A stretch of 64,000 nucleotides of DNA from Actinoplanes sp. L3-i22 (GTDB lineage: Bacteria; Actinomycetota; Actinomycetes; Mycobacteriales; Micromonosporaceae), in contig NZ_AP024745.1 in assembly GCF_019704555.1 (NCBI RefSeq), positions 10,529,501 to 10,593,500 of the forward strand. Direction: 5' to 3'. The notes beneath the pieces are model-generated. The model ran no database searches, had not been told where the DNA came from, and was given only the letters and a program-made list of their open reading frames with translations. Positions 1 through 8,617 of the stretch are shown here, in pieces. Both the position numbers and the translations under genes were made by a program. How positions within the stretch are numbered: position 1 is the first letter of the stretch; every line of letters starts with the position of its first letter.

Positions 1-398
1 AGGCCCCCGCTGTAGGGGGCGGTGAGCTGCACACTGGCGCCCGAGTCCAGGTAGACCGAGACCACGTTGCGCCGGCCACGACGCTCGGCGCGCAGGTCGA
101 CGACCCGGTTCCAGGGCACCTCGCCCTCGCCGAGCAACGACGACGTCCGGATCTGGCGCATGCCGACCTCGACCTCGGTGCGGCGCCCCGACATGATCCC
201 GAGCGCGATCCCGACCAGCAGCGGCGCGAACACCAGCACCGCCCACGACCAGGCCGGTGGACTGTCCGGCCCGGGCCAGAACATGGTGGCGATCACCGCC
301 GTGGTGATACTCGCCACGGCGCTCAGCGCACCGAGATACAGGCCGTGGCCGAGAGCTTGCTGGAAGGTCGGCCGGAACGTCGGAGATGCAGCTTCCAT
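1..398 (-). CDS. Membrane protein with PH-like C-terminal part, 3' end outside the window
   Basis: Reading the minus strand from an ATG at 398 gives an open frame that runs off the left edge of the window (about 132 residues seen). Two hydrophobic segments lie at about residues 20-40 and 52-70. They are followed by a soluble part, GEGEVPWNRVVDLRAERRGR, rich in beta-strand-like sequence, of the kind seen in small bacterial PH-domain membrane proteins. The start is divergent from msrB, with 63 bases between the two starts. The exact family is not certain because the C-terminus is missing. Confidence 0.6.
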   Translation of the reverse strand, partial: MEAASPTFRPTFQQALGHGLYLGALSAVASITTAVIATMFWPGPDSPPAWSWAVLVFAPLLVGIALGIMSGRRTEVEVGMRQIRTSSLLGEGEVPWNRVVDLRAERRGRRNVVSVYLDSGASVQLTAPYSGG

Positions 399-461
399 AG
401 ACGGCTCAACGGCCGGGCCTGGATCGCCGCCGCACGCCAGGTGCGACGTACCTTTGTTGGC

Positions 462-881
462 ATGGCAATCGAGAAGACGCCGATCCAAGAGACTCCGCTG
501 CCCACGACCGAGGACGAGTGGCGTGTCCGGCTCGACCCGGCCGAGTTCCGGGTGCTCCGTCAGGCCGGCACCGAGCCCGCCTGGAGCGGGGAGTATGTCG
601 ACACCAAGACCCAGGGGATGTATCACTGCCGCGGCTGCGGCGCCGAGCTCTACCCGAGCTCGACGAAGTTCGACTCACACTGCGGCTGGCCGTCGTTCGA
701 CGACGCGATCCCGGGCGCGGTCAAGGAGATCGAGGACCGCACGCACGGGATGACGCGGGTGGAGATCCGGTGCGCGCGCTGCGACGGGCACCTGGGCCAC
801 GTGTTCCGCGGTGAGGGCTTCACCGAGAAGAACACGCGGCACTGCGTGAACAGCCTGTCGATCAAGCTCGACGAGCAGTAG
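462..881 (+). CDS. msrB: Peptide-methionine (R)-S-oxide reductase MsrB
   Basis: 139-residue cytosolic repair enzyme that reduces methionine-R-sulfoxide in proteins. The two CxxC zinc motifs are visible (CRGCG near residue 48 and CARCDGHLGHVF near residue 98). So is the catalytic cysteine in the C-terminal RHCVNSLSI motif. Length is normal for the family. The ATG at 462 is chosen because the family begins just before the conserved EDEWRVRLDPAEFRVLR segment; an upstream in-frame extension has no homologous look. The 3' end overlaps the 3' end of the convergent folA by 20 bases. In M. tuberculosis msrB is likewise close to the hemQ-hemY-hemE cluster (known synteny). Confidence 0.95.
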   Translation: MAIEKTPIQETPLPTTEDEWRVRLDPAEFRVLRQAGTEPAWSGEYVDTKTQGMYHCRGCGAELYPSSTKFDSHCGWPSFDDAIPGAVKEIEDRTHGMTRVEIRCARCDGHLGHVFRGEGFTEKNTRHCVNSLSIKLDEQ

Positions 882-1338
882 TCAGGTCCTCCACCACGTA
901 CCGAATCCCGTTCGGTGCGGTCACCCACCCTGTGGAGGCGGTCACCGCCCACTCCGGGCCGAGTTCCGGGGCGTAGGTGTCGCCTTCCACGTCCAGGTCG
1001 ATCGTCGTTCGCACGATGTGGTCCGCAAGCGGCAGGAACGCGGCGTAGATCGCCGCACCACCCATGACCCAGAAATCGTCTTCGACGATCAAACCCGGAT
1101 TCGGTACGGACTCAGCCCCGTCCGCCGCCCACGAAGGATCCCGGGTCAGCACCACGTTGCGCCGCCCGGGCAACGGTTTACGCGGCAGCGAGTCCCAGGT
1201 CACGCGACCCATCACCACTGTCGCCCCGAGCGTCCGCTCCTTGAAGATCGCCTGCTCGCCGGGGACACGCCAGGGGATCTCGCCCCCGGCGCCGATCACC
1301 CGGCGACGCGCCTCCGCCCAGATCAGGTGCACGCTCAT
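862..1338 (-). CDS. folA: Dihydrofolate reductase
   Basis: 158-residue NADPH-dependent reductase of dihydrofolate. Seen: N-terminal LIWAEARRRVIGAGGEIPWRVPGE with the IPW substrate-binding motif, TVVMGRVTWDSLP (the MGRxTW/SLP motif), PLPGRRNVVLTRD, and WVMGGAAIYAAFLPLAD (the GGxxIY motif). The acidic active-site residue is the E after VPG. It lies 85 bases downstream of thyA on the same strand, the usual thyA-folA pairing, so dihydrofolate produced by ThyA is recycled by its neighbour. ATG start at 1338. Confidence 0.95.
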   Translation of the reverse strand: MSVHLIWAEARRRVIGAGGEIPWRVPGEQAIFKERTLGATVVMGRVTWDSLPRKPLPGRRNVVLTRDPSWAADGAESVPNPGLIVEDDFWVMGGAAIYAAFLPLADHIVRTTIDLDVEGDTYAPELGPEWAVTASTGWVTAPNGIRYVVEDLTTARRA

Positions 1339-1423
1339 GCTGTGCCAGCTCCCGGCATGCTCTCCTGGCCCTCGCCTGCGACGTCGTCGTCAAGCGCGGG
1401 TGGCTGCCGCTCGGTGCAGTCGC

Positions 1424-2221
1424 TCATACCGCAACCGGCGCCTTGATCGCGGGATGATGCCGGTAGTCGACGACCGAGAAGTCCTCGAAGCGGTAGGAGA
1501 ACAGGTCCGCCGCCGGCGCGATCTCCAGCTGCGGGAACGGGTACGCCTCCCGGCTGAGCTGCTCGGTCACCTGCTCGACGTGGTTGTCGTAGATGTGGCA
1601 GTCACCGCCGACCCAGATGAAGTCGCCCGGGATCAGCCCGACCTGGTCGGCGATCATGCGGGTGAGCAGCGCGTACGACGCGATGTTGAACGGCACCCCG
1701 AGGAACAGGTCGGCGCTGCGCTGGTACAGCTGGCAGGAGAGCCTGCCGTCGGCGACGTAGAACTGGAACATCGCGTGGCACGGCATCAGCGCCATCTCGT
1801 CGAGATCACCGACGTTCCAGGCCGAGACGATCATGCGCCGCGAGTCAGGATTTTTCCGGAGAGTGTCCAGAATTCCGGAAATCTGGTCGATGTTGCCGTT
1901 CTTTCCCGGCCACGATCGCCACTGGAAGCCGTAGACCGGGCCGAGCTCGCCATCCGGGGAGGCCCATTCGTCCCAGATCGTCACGCCCTGGTCCCGCAGC
2001 CACTGCGTGTTCGTCTCCCCGCGCAGGAACCACAGCAGCTCCACCGCGATCGACTTGAAATGCACCCGCTTCGTCGTGACCAGCGGAAACCCCTGGGACA
2101 GGTCGTAGCGCAGGCGCTCCCCGAAGAGGCTGCGGGTGCCGGTCCCGGTGCGGTCGCTCTTCGGCGTCCCGGTCTCCAGCACCCGCCGGAGAAGATCTTC
2201 ATACTGCGTGTCGACAGCCAT
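1424..2221 (-). CDS. thyA: Thymidylate synthase ThyA
   Basis: 265 residues, the usual length. It converts dUMP to dTMP with methylenetetrahydrofolate, giving dihydrofolate. Seen: N-terminal [12 protein letters not shown] (phosphate-binding Arg), [11 protein letters not shown], the catalytic cysteine in [14 protein letters not shown], the dUMP-binding [20 protein letters not shown], and the terminal APVAV. The ATG at 2221 is the only sensible start: [20 protein letters not shown] begins at residue 7, and the longer frame upstream is a shadow of wrbA. Likely cotranscribed with folA. Confidence 0.97.
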   Translation of the reverse strand: MAVDTQYEDLLRRVLETGTPKSDRTGTGTRSLFGERLRYDLSQGFPLVTTKRVHFKSIAVELLWFLRGETNTQWLRDQGVTIWDEWASPDGELGPVYGFQWRSWPGKNGNIDQISGILDTLRKNPDSRRMIVSAWNVGDLDEMALMPCHAMFQFYVADGRLSCQLYQRSADLFLGVPFNIASYALLTRMIADQVGLIPGDFIWVGGDCHIYDNHVEQVTEQLSREAYPFPQLEIAPAADLFSYRFEDFSVVDYRHHPAIKAPVAV

Positions 2222-2235
2222 GGCCCCATTCTTGC

Positions 2236-2841
2236 CTAGGCCCGGAGGCGACCCCCGATGGTCACGATCCGGCGCGCCAGGTGATCGAGAGCGGCGTACT
2301 GGACGTCGGTCAGCGGCGCGTCGTTGGTGCCACCCGTGACGTGCGACACGCCGTACGGGTTGCCGTCCGCGAACTTCAGCGGATCCGTGTAGCCGGGCGC
2401 GACCACCACCCCGCCGAAGTGGTAGATCGTGTTGTAGAGCGCCAGCAGCGTCGACTCCTGCCCGCCGTGCTCGGTCATCGACGCGGTGAACCCGGCGTAC
2501 GCCTTGTTCGCCAGCTGCCCCTGCGCCCACTGCGGGCCGAGCGTGTCCAGGAACTGCTTGAGCTGACTGGTCACGTTGCCGTACCGGGTCGGCGTGCCGA
2601 ACAGCACCGCGTCCGCCCACACCACGTCCTCCGCGGCGGCCCGCGGCTCGTCCTTGGTGCTGTCGAAGTGCTGACTCCACGCCGCGTTCGACGCGATCGC
2701 CTCGGCCGGCGCCAGCTCGGTGACCTGACGCAGGCGGACCTCCGCGCCGGCCTTCTCGGCCGCCTCCTGGAGCCGGCGCGCCATGGCGTGCACCGTGCCG
2801 GTCGACGAGTAGTAGATGATCGCCAGCTTGACGTCTGCCAC
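2236..2841 (-). CDS. wrbA: NAD(P)H:quinone oxidoreductase, WrbA family
   Basis: 201-residue flavodoxin-like FMN protein that reduces quinones by two electrons. Seen: the FMN phosphate loop [15 protein letters not shown] at residues 10-24, [19 protein letters not shown] in the middle, and the WrbA signatures [20 protein letters not shown] and [13 protein letters not shown] start at 2841. The stop is 14 bases upstream of thyA on the same strand, so the two may be on one message, although the functions are not obviously linked. Confidence 0.93.
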   Translation of the reverse strand: MADVKLAIIYYSSTGTVHAMARRLQEAAEKAGAEVRLRQVTELAPAEAIASNAAWSQHFDSTKDEPRAAAEDVVWADAVLFGTPTRYGNVTSQLKQFLDTLGPQWAQGQLANKAYAGFTASMTEHGGQESTLLALYNTIYHFGGVVVAPGYTDPLKFADGNPYGVSHVTGGTNDAPLTDVQYAALDHLARRIVTIGGRLRA

Positions 2842-2909
2842 GATGTGCCCTTCGTCGAGGATGCCTCTGCGAGGTCAAGCAAATCCCCTCGGCGGCCCCG
2901 CCGAATCGC

Positions 2910-3164
2910 TTATAGGCGGAGTTCGCTGCCCTCCGGGTCGTCGAACCAGACGCCCCCGGTCGCCAGGTAGCGGAACCGGTACTCGCCCGGCTCCAGCGGG
3001 ACGCTCACCGTCCGGGTGCCGTTGCGGCGCACCTGGAGCTCGTGTTTCCCGGGCTGCCAGTCGTTGAAGGTGCCCACCACACTCACCACGCCGGACGGCT
3101 GATCCGCCGGCAGGGTGAAGGTCACCCGCGTCTTGCTGCCGAACAACCTACTGCGTTTGATCAT
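2910..3164 (-). CDS. Isoamylase/glycogen-binding-like (CBM48) domain protein
   Basis: 84-residue single-domain protein. The run [20 protein letters not shown] followed by [10 protein letters not shown], then [20 protein letters not shown], is the early-set immunoglobulin-like fold of the isoamylase N-terminal / AMPK glycogen-binding family (NDW and YRFRYL motifs). There is no catalytic domain, so it may be a stand-alone carbohydrate-binding or structural module. ATG at 3164 is preferred ([16 protein letters not shown]); an in-frame upstream start exists at 3194. Confidence 0.75.
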   Translation of the reverse strand: MIKRSRLFGSKTRVTFTLPADQPSGVVSVVGTFNDWQPGKHELQVRRNGTRTVSVPLEPGEYRFRYLATGGVWFDDPEGSELRL

Positions 3165-3247
3165 CGCGTCCTCCACAGGCCGTAGCCTCATCACTACAAC
3201 GGCGGGACCGGTGACGGGGGGAAGACGCGCCGCTCTACGCTGTCCCG

Positions 3248-3694
3248 ATGCACCCCGAGCCCCACGATGAGCTGCGAGTTGCCTCGTTCCGCGACCTGAG
3301 CGCCGCGACGCTGTACGACCTCCTCCGGCTCCGCGGCGACGTGTTCGTGGTCGAGCAGGAGTGCGCCTACCCGGACCTGGACGGTCGCGACACCGAACCC
3401 GGTACCCGACACCTATGGTTCTCCCGTGATCGGGAGATTCGGGCCTATCTGCGGATTCTCGATGACCATGGGACGGAACGGATCAGCCGGGTGGTCACGG
3501 CGAAGTCGGCCCGCGGCGCCGGATTGGCCGGCCGGCTGCTGGAGCACGCGCTGGAGATCATCGGCCACCGCCCGAGCGTCCTGGACTCCCAGTCCTACCT
3601 GGTGACGTTCTACACCAGGTTCGGCTTCGAGCCGACCGGCCCGGAATACGTGGAGGACGGCATCCCGCACATCCCGATGGCCCGCAAGATCTAA
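3248..3694 (+). CDS. GNAT acetyltransferase, ElaA-like
   Basis: 148 residues. The opening LSAATLYDLLRLRGDVFVVE followed by QECAYPDLDGRD is the ElaA signature. The acetyl-CoA loop region is degenerate (RVVTAKSARGAGLAGRLLEHAL), and a typical GNAT end follows (YTRFGFEPTGPEYVEDGIPH). The substrate is unknown. ATG at 3248, divergent from the CBM48-like gene. The stop is about 70 bases upstream of the first copy of the interspersed structured repeat, which lies on the same strand. Confidence 0.88.
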   Translation: MHPEPHDELRVASFRDLSAATLYDLLRLRGDVFVVEQECAYPDLDGRDTEPGTRHLWFSRDREIRAYLRILDDHGTERISRVVTAKSARGAGLAGRLLEHALEIIGHRPSVLDSQSYLVTFYTRFGFEPTGPEYVEDGIPHIPMARKI

Positions 3695-3762
3695 AAGACA
3701 AACCACGATTTGGTACGGCGATCAGCTGAGTCCCGTGGCCGCGCCTCACCGGGTCCTTGTGA

Positions 3763-3910
3763 ACCGTGCCCACCCACGGACGTCGCCCTTCCGGTCTGAG
3801 CGTTCTGGGCGCCCAGCGCCCTGCTCAGATCGGAAGGGTCCCCGCGGGAGCGACGATCAGTTATTGGCCGCAGCGTAGGCAATGAAGATCTTGAAGTTGA
3901 TCTTCTTCGT
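3763..3910 (+). repeat. Interspersed structured repeat, copy 1
   Basis: First of five copies in the window (others at 11308, 23921, 38131 and 45225). The stem CCCTTCCGGTCTGAGC (3787-3802) faces GCTCAGATCGGAAGGG (3823-3838), which gives 16 pairs with one G-T wobble. It is capped by an inner hairpin GGGCGC-CCA-GCGCCC. Downstream is the invariant block GGAGCGACGATCAGTTATTG (3847-3866). A further hairpin GAAGATC...GATCTTC lies at 3884-3905. The element sits between convergent genes and follows the acetyltransferase on the same strand. Confidence 0.85.
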
Positions 3911-3915
3911 CCGGA

Positions 3916-4617
3916 TCAGGGCAGCGAGGCGGCGATCTCGGCGACCGAGCGGCGGCGGCCGGTGTAGAACGGCACCTCTTCGCGGACGTGGCGGCGGGCC
4001 CGGGAGGCGCGCAGGTCGCGCATCAGGTCGACGATCCGGTGCAGCTCGTCCGCCTCGAAGGCCAGCATCCACTCGTAGTCGCCGAGCGCGAACGACGCGA
4101 CCGTGTTGGCCCGCACGTCCGGGTAGCCGCGCGCCTGCCGGCCGTGCTCGGCCAGCATGTCCCGGCGCTCCTCGTCGGGCAGCAGGTACCACTCGTAGGA
4201 GCGGACGAACGGGTACACGCAGATGTACGGCCGCGCCTCCTCACCGGCCAGGAACGCCGGCAGGTGGCTCTTGTTGAACTCGGCCGGCCGGTGCAGCGCC
4301 ATCTGCGACCAGACCGGGGTGAAGTGCCGGCCCAGCGCGGTCCGCCGGAACAGCGAATACGCCTCCTGCAGCGCGTCCGGGTCGCTGGAGTGCCACCAGA
4401 TCATCAGGTCCGCGTCGGCCCGCAGCCCGGACACGTCATACGTCCCGCGGACCGTCACGTCCTTCGCCGCGAGCTGCTCGAAGAGCGTGTCGACCTCACC
4501 GGCCAGGTCGTCCCGCAGCGCCGGCAGCGGGCTGGACGCCCGGAAGACCGACCACATCGTGTACCGGATGGTGGCGTTCAGCTCGTTGATCCGAGCCGCG
4601 TTGGTCTGCTCGCTCAT
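3916..4617 (-). CDS. hemQ: Coproheme decarboxylase HemQ (ChdC)
   Basis: 233-residue protein of the chlorite-dismutase-like family. It catalyses the last step of the coproporphyrin-dependent haem route, oxidative decarboxylation of coproheme to protohaem. Seen: [13 protein letters not shown] at the N-terminus, [40 protein letters not shown], the catalytic-tyrosine region [20 protein letters not shown], and [20 protein letters not shown]. Its ATG overlaps the hemY stop (ATGA), so the two are translationally coupled. The end lies next to repeat copy 1. Confidence 0.95.
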   Translation of the reverse strand: MSEQTNAARINELNATIRYTMWSVFRASSPLPALRDDLAGEVDTLFEQLAAKDVTVRGTYDVSGLRADADLMIWWHSSDPDALQEAYSLFRRTALGRHFTPVWSQMALHRPAEFNKSHLPAFLAGEEARPYICVYPFVRSYEWYLLPDEERRDMLAEHGRQARGYPDVRANTVASFALGDYEWMLAFEADELHRIVDLMRDLRASRARRHVREEVPFYTGRRRSVAEIAASLP

Positions 4618-6005
4618 AAATCCTCCAGATAACTACGCACATCGTCCGCCGCCCGCTCACCGCTGGCCACACACACCGGGATGCCCACGCCGTCCAGCGC
4701 GGCGCCGGCCACCGCCAGGCCCGGGGGCAGCGCGGCCCGCGCCGCCGTCACCCGGTCCGGATGGCCCGGCGAGTACTGCGGCAGGCCGCCGCCCCAGCGC
4801 TGGATCCACGACGCGGCCGGCGGCGGCAGCTCCCCACCGGCCAGCTCGCCCAGCTCCCGGTGCGCGATCTCGAGCAGCGCCCGGTCACTGAGCTGCAGCC
4901 GCTCCTCCTCACCGGCCCGGCCGAGCGAGGCCCGCACGATCACCGGACCGTCCGGCCCGGTCAGGTGCGGCCATTTCCGGGTGAAGAACGTCGCCGCCTT
5001 GACCAGCGTGCCCTCCCCCGGCGGCACCAGGAAACCGGACAGCTCGGGCAGCGGCGTGCCGGGCGGCAGGGCCATCCCGGCCAGGGCGACGCTCGCGTAC
5101 TCCAGGCCGTTCAGCGCCTGCGCGGCGGCCGGCGCGACCCCGGCCAGCAACCGGGCCGCCGGCTTCGCCGGCACGGCCAGAATCACGGCATCGACGTCAT
5201 CGGTCTGCGGTTCGGGTGCCGGCCCCAGCACGAGATGCCACTGCTTTCCGGTACGGATGATCTCCCGCACCGGCAGCCCGAGACTGATCCGCGCCCGCGC
5301 CGCCGTGGCCGCCGCCCCGATCAGCCGGCTCATCCCGCCGGCCACCGCCGCGAAGACCGGCTGCCCGGGGGTCCGCCGGCTCAGCGCCTGCGCCGCCCGG
5401 ACCGCGCCGCGCAGGGTGTGCTCGGTCTCCGCGGTCTGCGCCAGTTGGGGCATCGTGGCGCGCAGCGACAGCCGGTCGGCGCGGCCCGCGTAGACCCCGC
5501 CGAGCATCGGGTCGACCAGCCGGTCGACGACGTCCGCGCCGTACCGCGACCGGACCAGCTCGCCGACCGCGATGTCCGCGCCCGGGGCGAGCAGCGGGTG
5601 CCCGTCGTCGAGGTCCGCGCTCTCGTCCGGGAAGGCCACCCCGTCCAGCGCGGACAGGTCGCCGGGCACGCCGACCAGGGTGCCGGCCGGGATCCGGGTC
5701 AGCTTCCCGCCGATCGCCAGCGCGGCCGGCTGAGCCGCCGGATGCACCAGGGCGTCACCGAGGCCGACCCGGCGGGCGAAGACCACCGCCGCGGACTCGC
5801 CGCCGCCGGGGGCACTGTTCAGGAACGACTCGGCGCCGCGCTCGACCGGGATGCCGGCCAGCTCACCGGTGCGCAGCTTGCCGCCCAGGGCGCCGCTCTG
5901 CTCGTACACGATGATCTCGGTGTCCGGCGGGGTGACGTCCCGCAGGCGCACGGCGGCCGCCAGACCGGCGATACCCCCGCCGATGACCGCGATCCGCTTC
6001 CGCAC
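4614..6005 (-). CDS. hemY: Coproporphyrinogen III / protoporphyrinogen oxidase
   Basis: 463-residue FAD-dependent oxidase. N-terminal dinucleotide-binding motif [20 protein letters not shown], then [14 protein letters not shown], the substrate-side GAESFLN, and the C-terminal FAD motif [20 protein letters not shown]. In actinobacteria this enzyme oxidises coproporphyrinogen III to coproporphyrin III (known). The GTG at 6005 places the GGGIAG motif at residues 7-12, as in the family; the in-frame ATG 24 codons upstream adds unrelated sequence. It lies between hemE and hemQ on the same strand. Confidence 0.94.
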   Translation of the reverse strand: MRKRIAVIGGGIAGLAAAVRLRDVTPPDTEIIVYEQSGALGGKLRTGELAGIPVERGAESFLNSAPGGGESAAVVFARRVGLGDALVHPAAQPAALAIGGKLTRIPAGTLVGVPGDLSALDGVAFPDESADLDDGHPLLAPGADIAVGELVRSRYGADVVDRLVDPMLGGVYAGRADRLSLRATMPQLAQTAETEHTLRGAVRAAQALSRRTPGQPVFAAVAGGMSRLIGAAATAARARISLGLPVREIIRTGKQWHLVLGPAPEPQTDDVDAVILAVPAKPAARLLAGVAPAAAQALNGLEYASVALAGMALPPGTPLPELSGFLVPPGEGTLVKAATFFTRKWPHLTGPDGPVIVRASLGRAGEEERLQLSDRALLEIAHRELGELAGGELPPPAASWIQRWGGGLPQYSPGHPDRVTAARAALPPGLAVAGAALDGVGIPVCVASGERAADDVRSYLEDL

Positions 6006-6162
6006 GCTCTCCACCCTCCCAGGCCGTACCGCCCCGCGGCCAGCGGGGTCAGCCTCTGTGACGCACGCCGGAACCACCAGGGCCGGAGGTCACGTCGCGT
6101 AGCCCGGGCCCGCAGGGTTCGAGCCCGACGGGCGAAATGCCGCCGAGCGGAGGCGAGGCCAA

Positions 6163-7194
6163 TTACGCAGTCACCTCGTGCACCAGCGCGGTGAGCCGGG
6201 TGAGGATCTCCGGGTCGGTCTCCGGCATCACGCCGTGACCGAGATTGAACACGTGGCCCGGGGTGGCCCCGCCCTGCGCCAGCACCCGGCGCGCCTCGCG
6301 CTCCACCACGTCCCAGCCGGCGAACAGGATCGCCGGGTCCAGGTTGCCCTGCACCGACCGGTCCGGGCCGATCCGCTTGGTGGCCACGTCCAGCGGGGTG
6401 CGCCAGTCGACGCCGACCACGTCCGCGCCGGCCTCGCCCATCGCCTCCAGCAGCACACCGGTGCCCACCCCGAAGTGGATCCGCGGCACGCCGGCGTCGG
6501 CCAGGCCACGCAGCACGCTCGCCGAGTGCGGCATCACGAACTGGCGGTAGTCGGCCTCGGAGAGCGCACCGGCCCACGAGTCGAACAGCTGCACCGCGCT
6601 GACCCCGGCGTCGATCTGGATCCGCAGGAACGCCAGAGTGATCTCGGCGAGGCGGGCGAGCAGCGCGTTCCAGAGCTGCGGGTCGCCGTACATCATCGCC
6701 TTGGTCTTCAGGTAGGTCCTCGACGGACCGCCCTCGATCAGGTAGCTGGCCAGCGTGAACGGTGCCCCGGCGAAGCCGATCAGCGGCGTCGCGCCGAGCT
6801 CGGCGACCAGCAGGCGGACCGCCTCGGCCACGTAGTCCACGTCGTCCACGGTGATCGGCCGCAGCCGCGCCAGATCCGCCGCCGTCCGGATCGGATCGGC
6901 GACCACCGGGCCGGTGCCGGGCACGATGTCCAGATCGACGCCGGCCGCCGCGATCGGCACCACGATGTCGCTGTACAGGATGGCCGCGTCCACGTTGTGC
7001 CGGCGGACCGGCTGCAGGGTGATCTCGGTGACCAGTTCGGGCCGGCGGCACGACTCGAGCATCGGGATGCCCTCGCGGATCTTGCGGTACTCCGGCAGCG
7101 AGCGCCCGGCCTGCCGCATGAACCAGACCGGCGTGTGCGGGACCGGGAGGCCACGGCACGCGCGGACGAACGGGGAATCCTGGAGAACGGTCAC
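6163..7194 (-). CDS. hemE: Uroporphyrinogen decarboxylase
   Basis: 343 residues. It decarboxylates uroporphyrinogen III to coproporphyrinogen III. Seen: [20 protein letters not shown] (the PxWxMRQAGR signature), [54 protein letters not shown] and [14 protein letters not shown]. The GTG at 7194 gives the normal length. An ATG at 7278 would overlap the start of the divergent DUF3000 gene. hemY follows after 157 bases on the same strand. Confidence 0.94.
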   Translation of the reverse strand: MTVLQDSPFVRACRGLPVPHTPVWFMRQAGRSLPEYRKIREGIPMLESCRRPELVTEITLQPVRRHNVDAAILYSDIVVPIAAAGVDLDIVPGTGPVVADPIRTAADLARLRPITVDDVDYVAEAVRLLVAELGATPLIGFAGAPFTLASYLIEGGPSRTYLKTKAMMYGDPQLWNALLARLAEITLAFLRIQIDAGVSAVQLFDSWAGALSEADYRQFVMPHSASVLRGLADAGVPRIHFGVGTGVLLEAMGEAGADVVGVDWRTPLDVATKRIGPDRSVQGNLDPAILFAGWDVVEREARRVLAQGGATPGHVFNLGHGVMPETDPEILTRLTALVHEVTA

Positions 7195-7276
7195 CGCGTC
7201 ATCGTGCCACGTGAGTGAAGAGCCTCCGGCGGCGCGGCGAAGGCGGCCCGGGCGTAGATCGGCATACTCTTCCCCC

Positions 7277-7849
7277 ATGGCGTCCCCCTCCGCTGTTCCC
7301 GAGGCGTTCACCCGCGCGGTGGCCGCGTTGCGCGCGGACTCGCCACGGCCGGAGATCCTGATCGAGGAGATCGCCGCGCCGCAGCGTCTCGCGCCCTACT
7401 CGTTCGCGCTCAGCGCCACCGTCCTGCGGTCCGGCGACGAGGTCGCCAGCGGTCGCCTCATCCTGCTCCACGACCCCGACGGCCACGACGCCTGGCGCGG
7501 CGACCTGCGCCTGGTCACCCTGGTCACCGCGGAGCTCGAACCCGACCTGGCCACCGACCCGCTCCTCCCCGCGGTCGCCTGGACCTGGCTGACCGACGCC
7601 CTGGAGCAGTTCTCCGCGGCGTACACGGCGATCGGCGGCACGGTCACCCAGACCGCGTCCACCCGCTTCGGCGAACTGTCCGGCCCGGCCCCGACGGCCG
7701 ACCTCGAGGTCCGCGCGTCGTGGACCCCGACCTCCGCGGAGATCCCGGCCCACCTGCACGGCTGGTGCGCCATGCTGGCCTCGACGGCCGGCCTCCCCCC
7801 GCCGGGCGTCTCCTCCCTCACCGACCGCCACCGAGCCCCAGCCTCGTAG
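7277..7849 (+). CDS. DUF3000 family protein
   Basis: 190-residue conserved actinobacterial protein of unknown function, homologous by position and look to Rv2680, which also sits beside hemE (known synteny). Seen: [40 protein letters not shown], a WTWLTDALE segment and [20 protein letters not shown]. There is no signal peptide or membrane span. The last codons (CCTCGTAG) match the ends of the tandem repeat units that start directly after the stop. Confidence 0.85.
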   Translation: MASPSAVPEAFTRAVAALRADSPRPEILIEEIAAPQRLAPYSFALSATVLRSGDEVASGRLILLHDPDGHDAWRGDLRLVTLVTAELEPDLATDPLLPAVAWTWLTDALEQFSAAYTAIGGTVTQTASTRFGELSGPAPTADLEVRASWTPTSAEIPAHLHGWCAMLASTAGLPPPGVSSLTDRHRAPAS

Positions 7850-7979
7850 CACCGGCCCGGCAACCGACCTCGCAGCATCGGCCCGGCCACCAGGCTCGCA
7901 GCACCTGCCCGGCAACCGGGCTCGCAGCACCGGCCCGGCAACCGGGCTCGCAGCACCGGCCCGGCAACCGGGCTCGTAG
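7850..7979. repeat. 26-bp tandem repeat, five units
   Basis: Five head-to-tail units of 26 bases with consensus CACCGGCCCGGCAACCGGGC followed by TCGCAG. They begin at 7850, 7876, 7902, 7928 and 7954, and a decaying sixth starts at 7980. Units 4 and 5 are nearly identical; unit 2 has several changes. The array abuts the DUF3000 stop codon, and its unit end resembles the last bases of that gene. No gene is seen within it. Confidence 0.85.
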
Positions 7980-8617
7980 AACCGGCCTGGTCACCGGGAT
8001 TCCGCCGCAGCTGGGCCGCGAATTCAGGCCACACGTCACACGTGCGGCCAAGCCTCCGGCGCGGCTGAGCCCCGCACGCGGACTGCGACGCGGCTGGGCC
8101 CCGAACGCGAGCTGCGGGCGCGGCCAAGCCCCAGACGCGAGCTGCGGGCGCGGACCCCGGCACAGCTGAACCCCAGACGCGGCTGCGCTTCAGACGCGAG
8201 CTTCGGCGCGGCCGGGCCCCGCACGCGAGCTGCGGGCGCGGCTGCGGGGCTGTGGGCAGCGGCAGCGGCAGCGGCAGCGGCAGCGGCAGCGGCAGCGGCA
8301 GCGGATCAGTCTCGCGATACCCCGCGGTCAGGGCCTACGGCCGGACGCCCGGCCAACCCGGCTCGCTGCCGCCGGCCTGGCCGGTCCGCTTGCGGATTCT
8401 TTTCCGGTACGCCGGCACGCCGGTGGGTAGTCCCCACCCACCACGGGGGCCTGCCCAATCCCATTGTCCCGCGATCCGCAAGATCACGCGGACGGCCTGT
8501 GGACAACCCAGGATTGTGGATAACTTGCGGGGCGCCGGAACCGGGGAAACCGCAGGTCAGCGCCCGAGCAGGGCCTGACCCCAGGTCAGCGCCCGAGCAG
8601 GGCCCTGCAGCCGGGAA
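7980..8617. other. Non-coding GC-rich tract with degenerate and hexamer repeats
   Basis: No credible gene between the 26-bp array and the protease stop. About 8058-8250 holds a degenerate approximately 30-bp repeat built on CACGCGAGCTGCGGGCGCGG. 8255-8302 is eight perfect GGCAGC hexamers. 8480-8523 is the element with paired DnaA-box-like sites, listed separately. Open frames here are low-complexity shadows. Confidence 0.7.
8480..8523 (-). repeat. Element with paired DnaA-box-like 9-mers, copy B
   Basis: On the minus strand TTATCCACA (8523-8515) is followed 17 bases later by TTGTCCACA (8506-8498), both matching actinobacterial DnaA-box sequences. Then comes GGCCGTCCGCGTGATCTT, ending at 8480. 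The arrangement, spacing and downstream CGTGATCTT match a second element at 38521-38564. The similarity fades but remains visible for about 30 more bases. Confidence 0.75.

Noticed and set aside
3691..3882. Short frames with the peptide [14 protein letters not shown] found in every copy of the interspersed repeat
   Set aside because: The frame is shared only because the DNA is repeated. It has no proper start or RBS, ends differ in each copy, and base changes follow hairpin pairing rather than codon positions.
6112..6127. GCAGGGTTCGAGCCCG looks like a tRNA T-arm
   Set aside because: No anticodon or D-arm and no matching acceptor strand upstream or downstream on either strand, so it is not a tRNA gene; chance or a remnant.
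7278..7311. Upstream ATG starts for hemE
   Set aside because: They would overlap the divergent DUF3000 start and add sequence absent from HemE proteins.
8498..8523. Possible replication origin from DnaA-box-like sites
   Set aside because: Only two boxes, no AT-rich unwinding region, no dnaA, dnaN, rpmH or gyr genes nearby.
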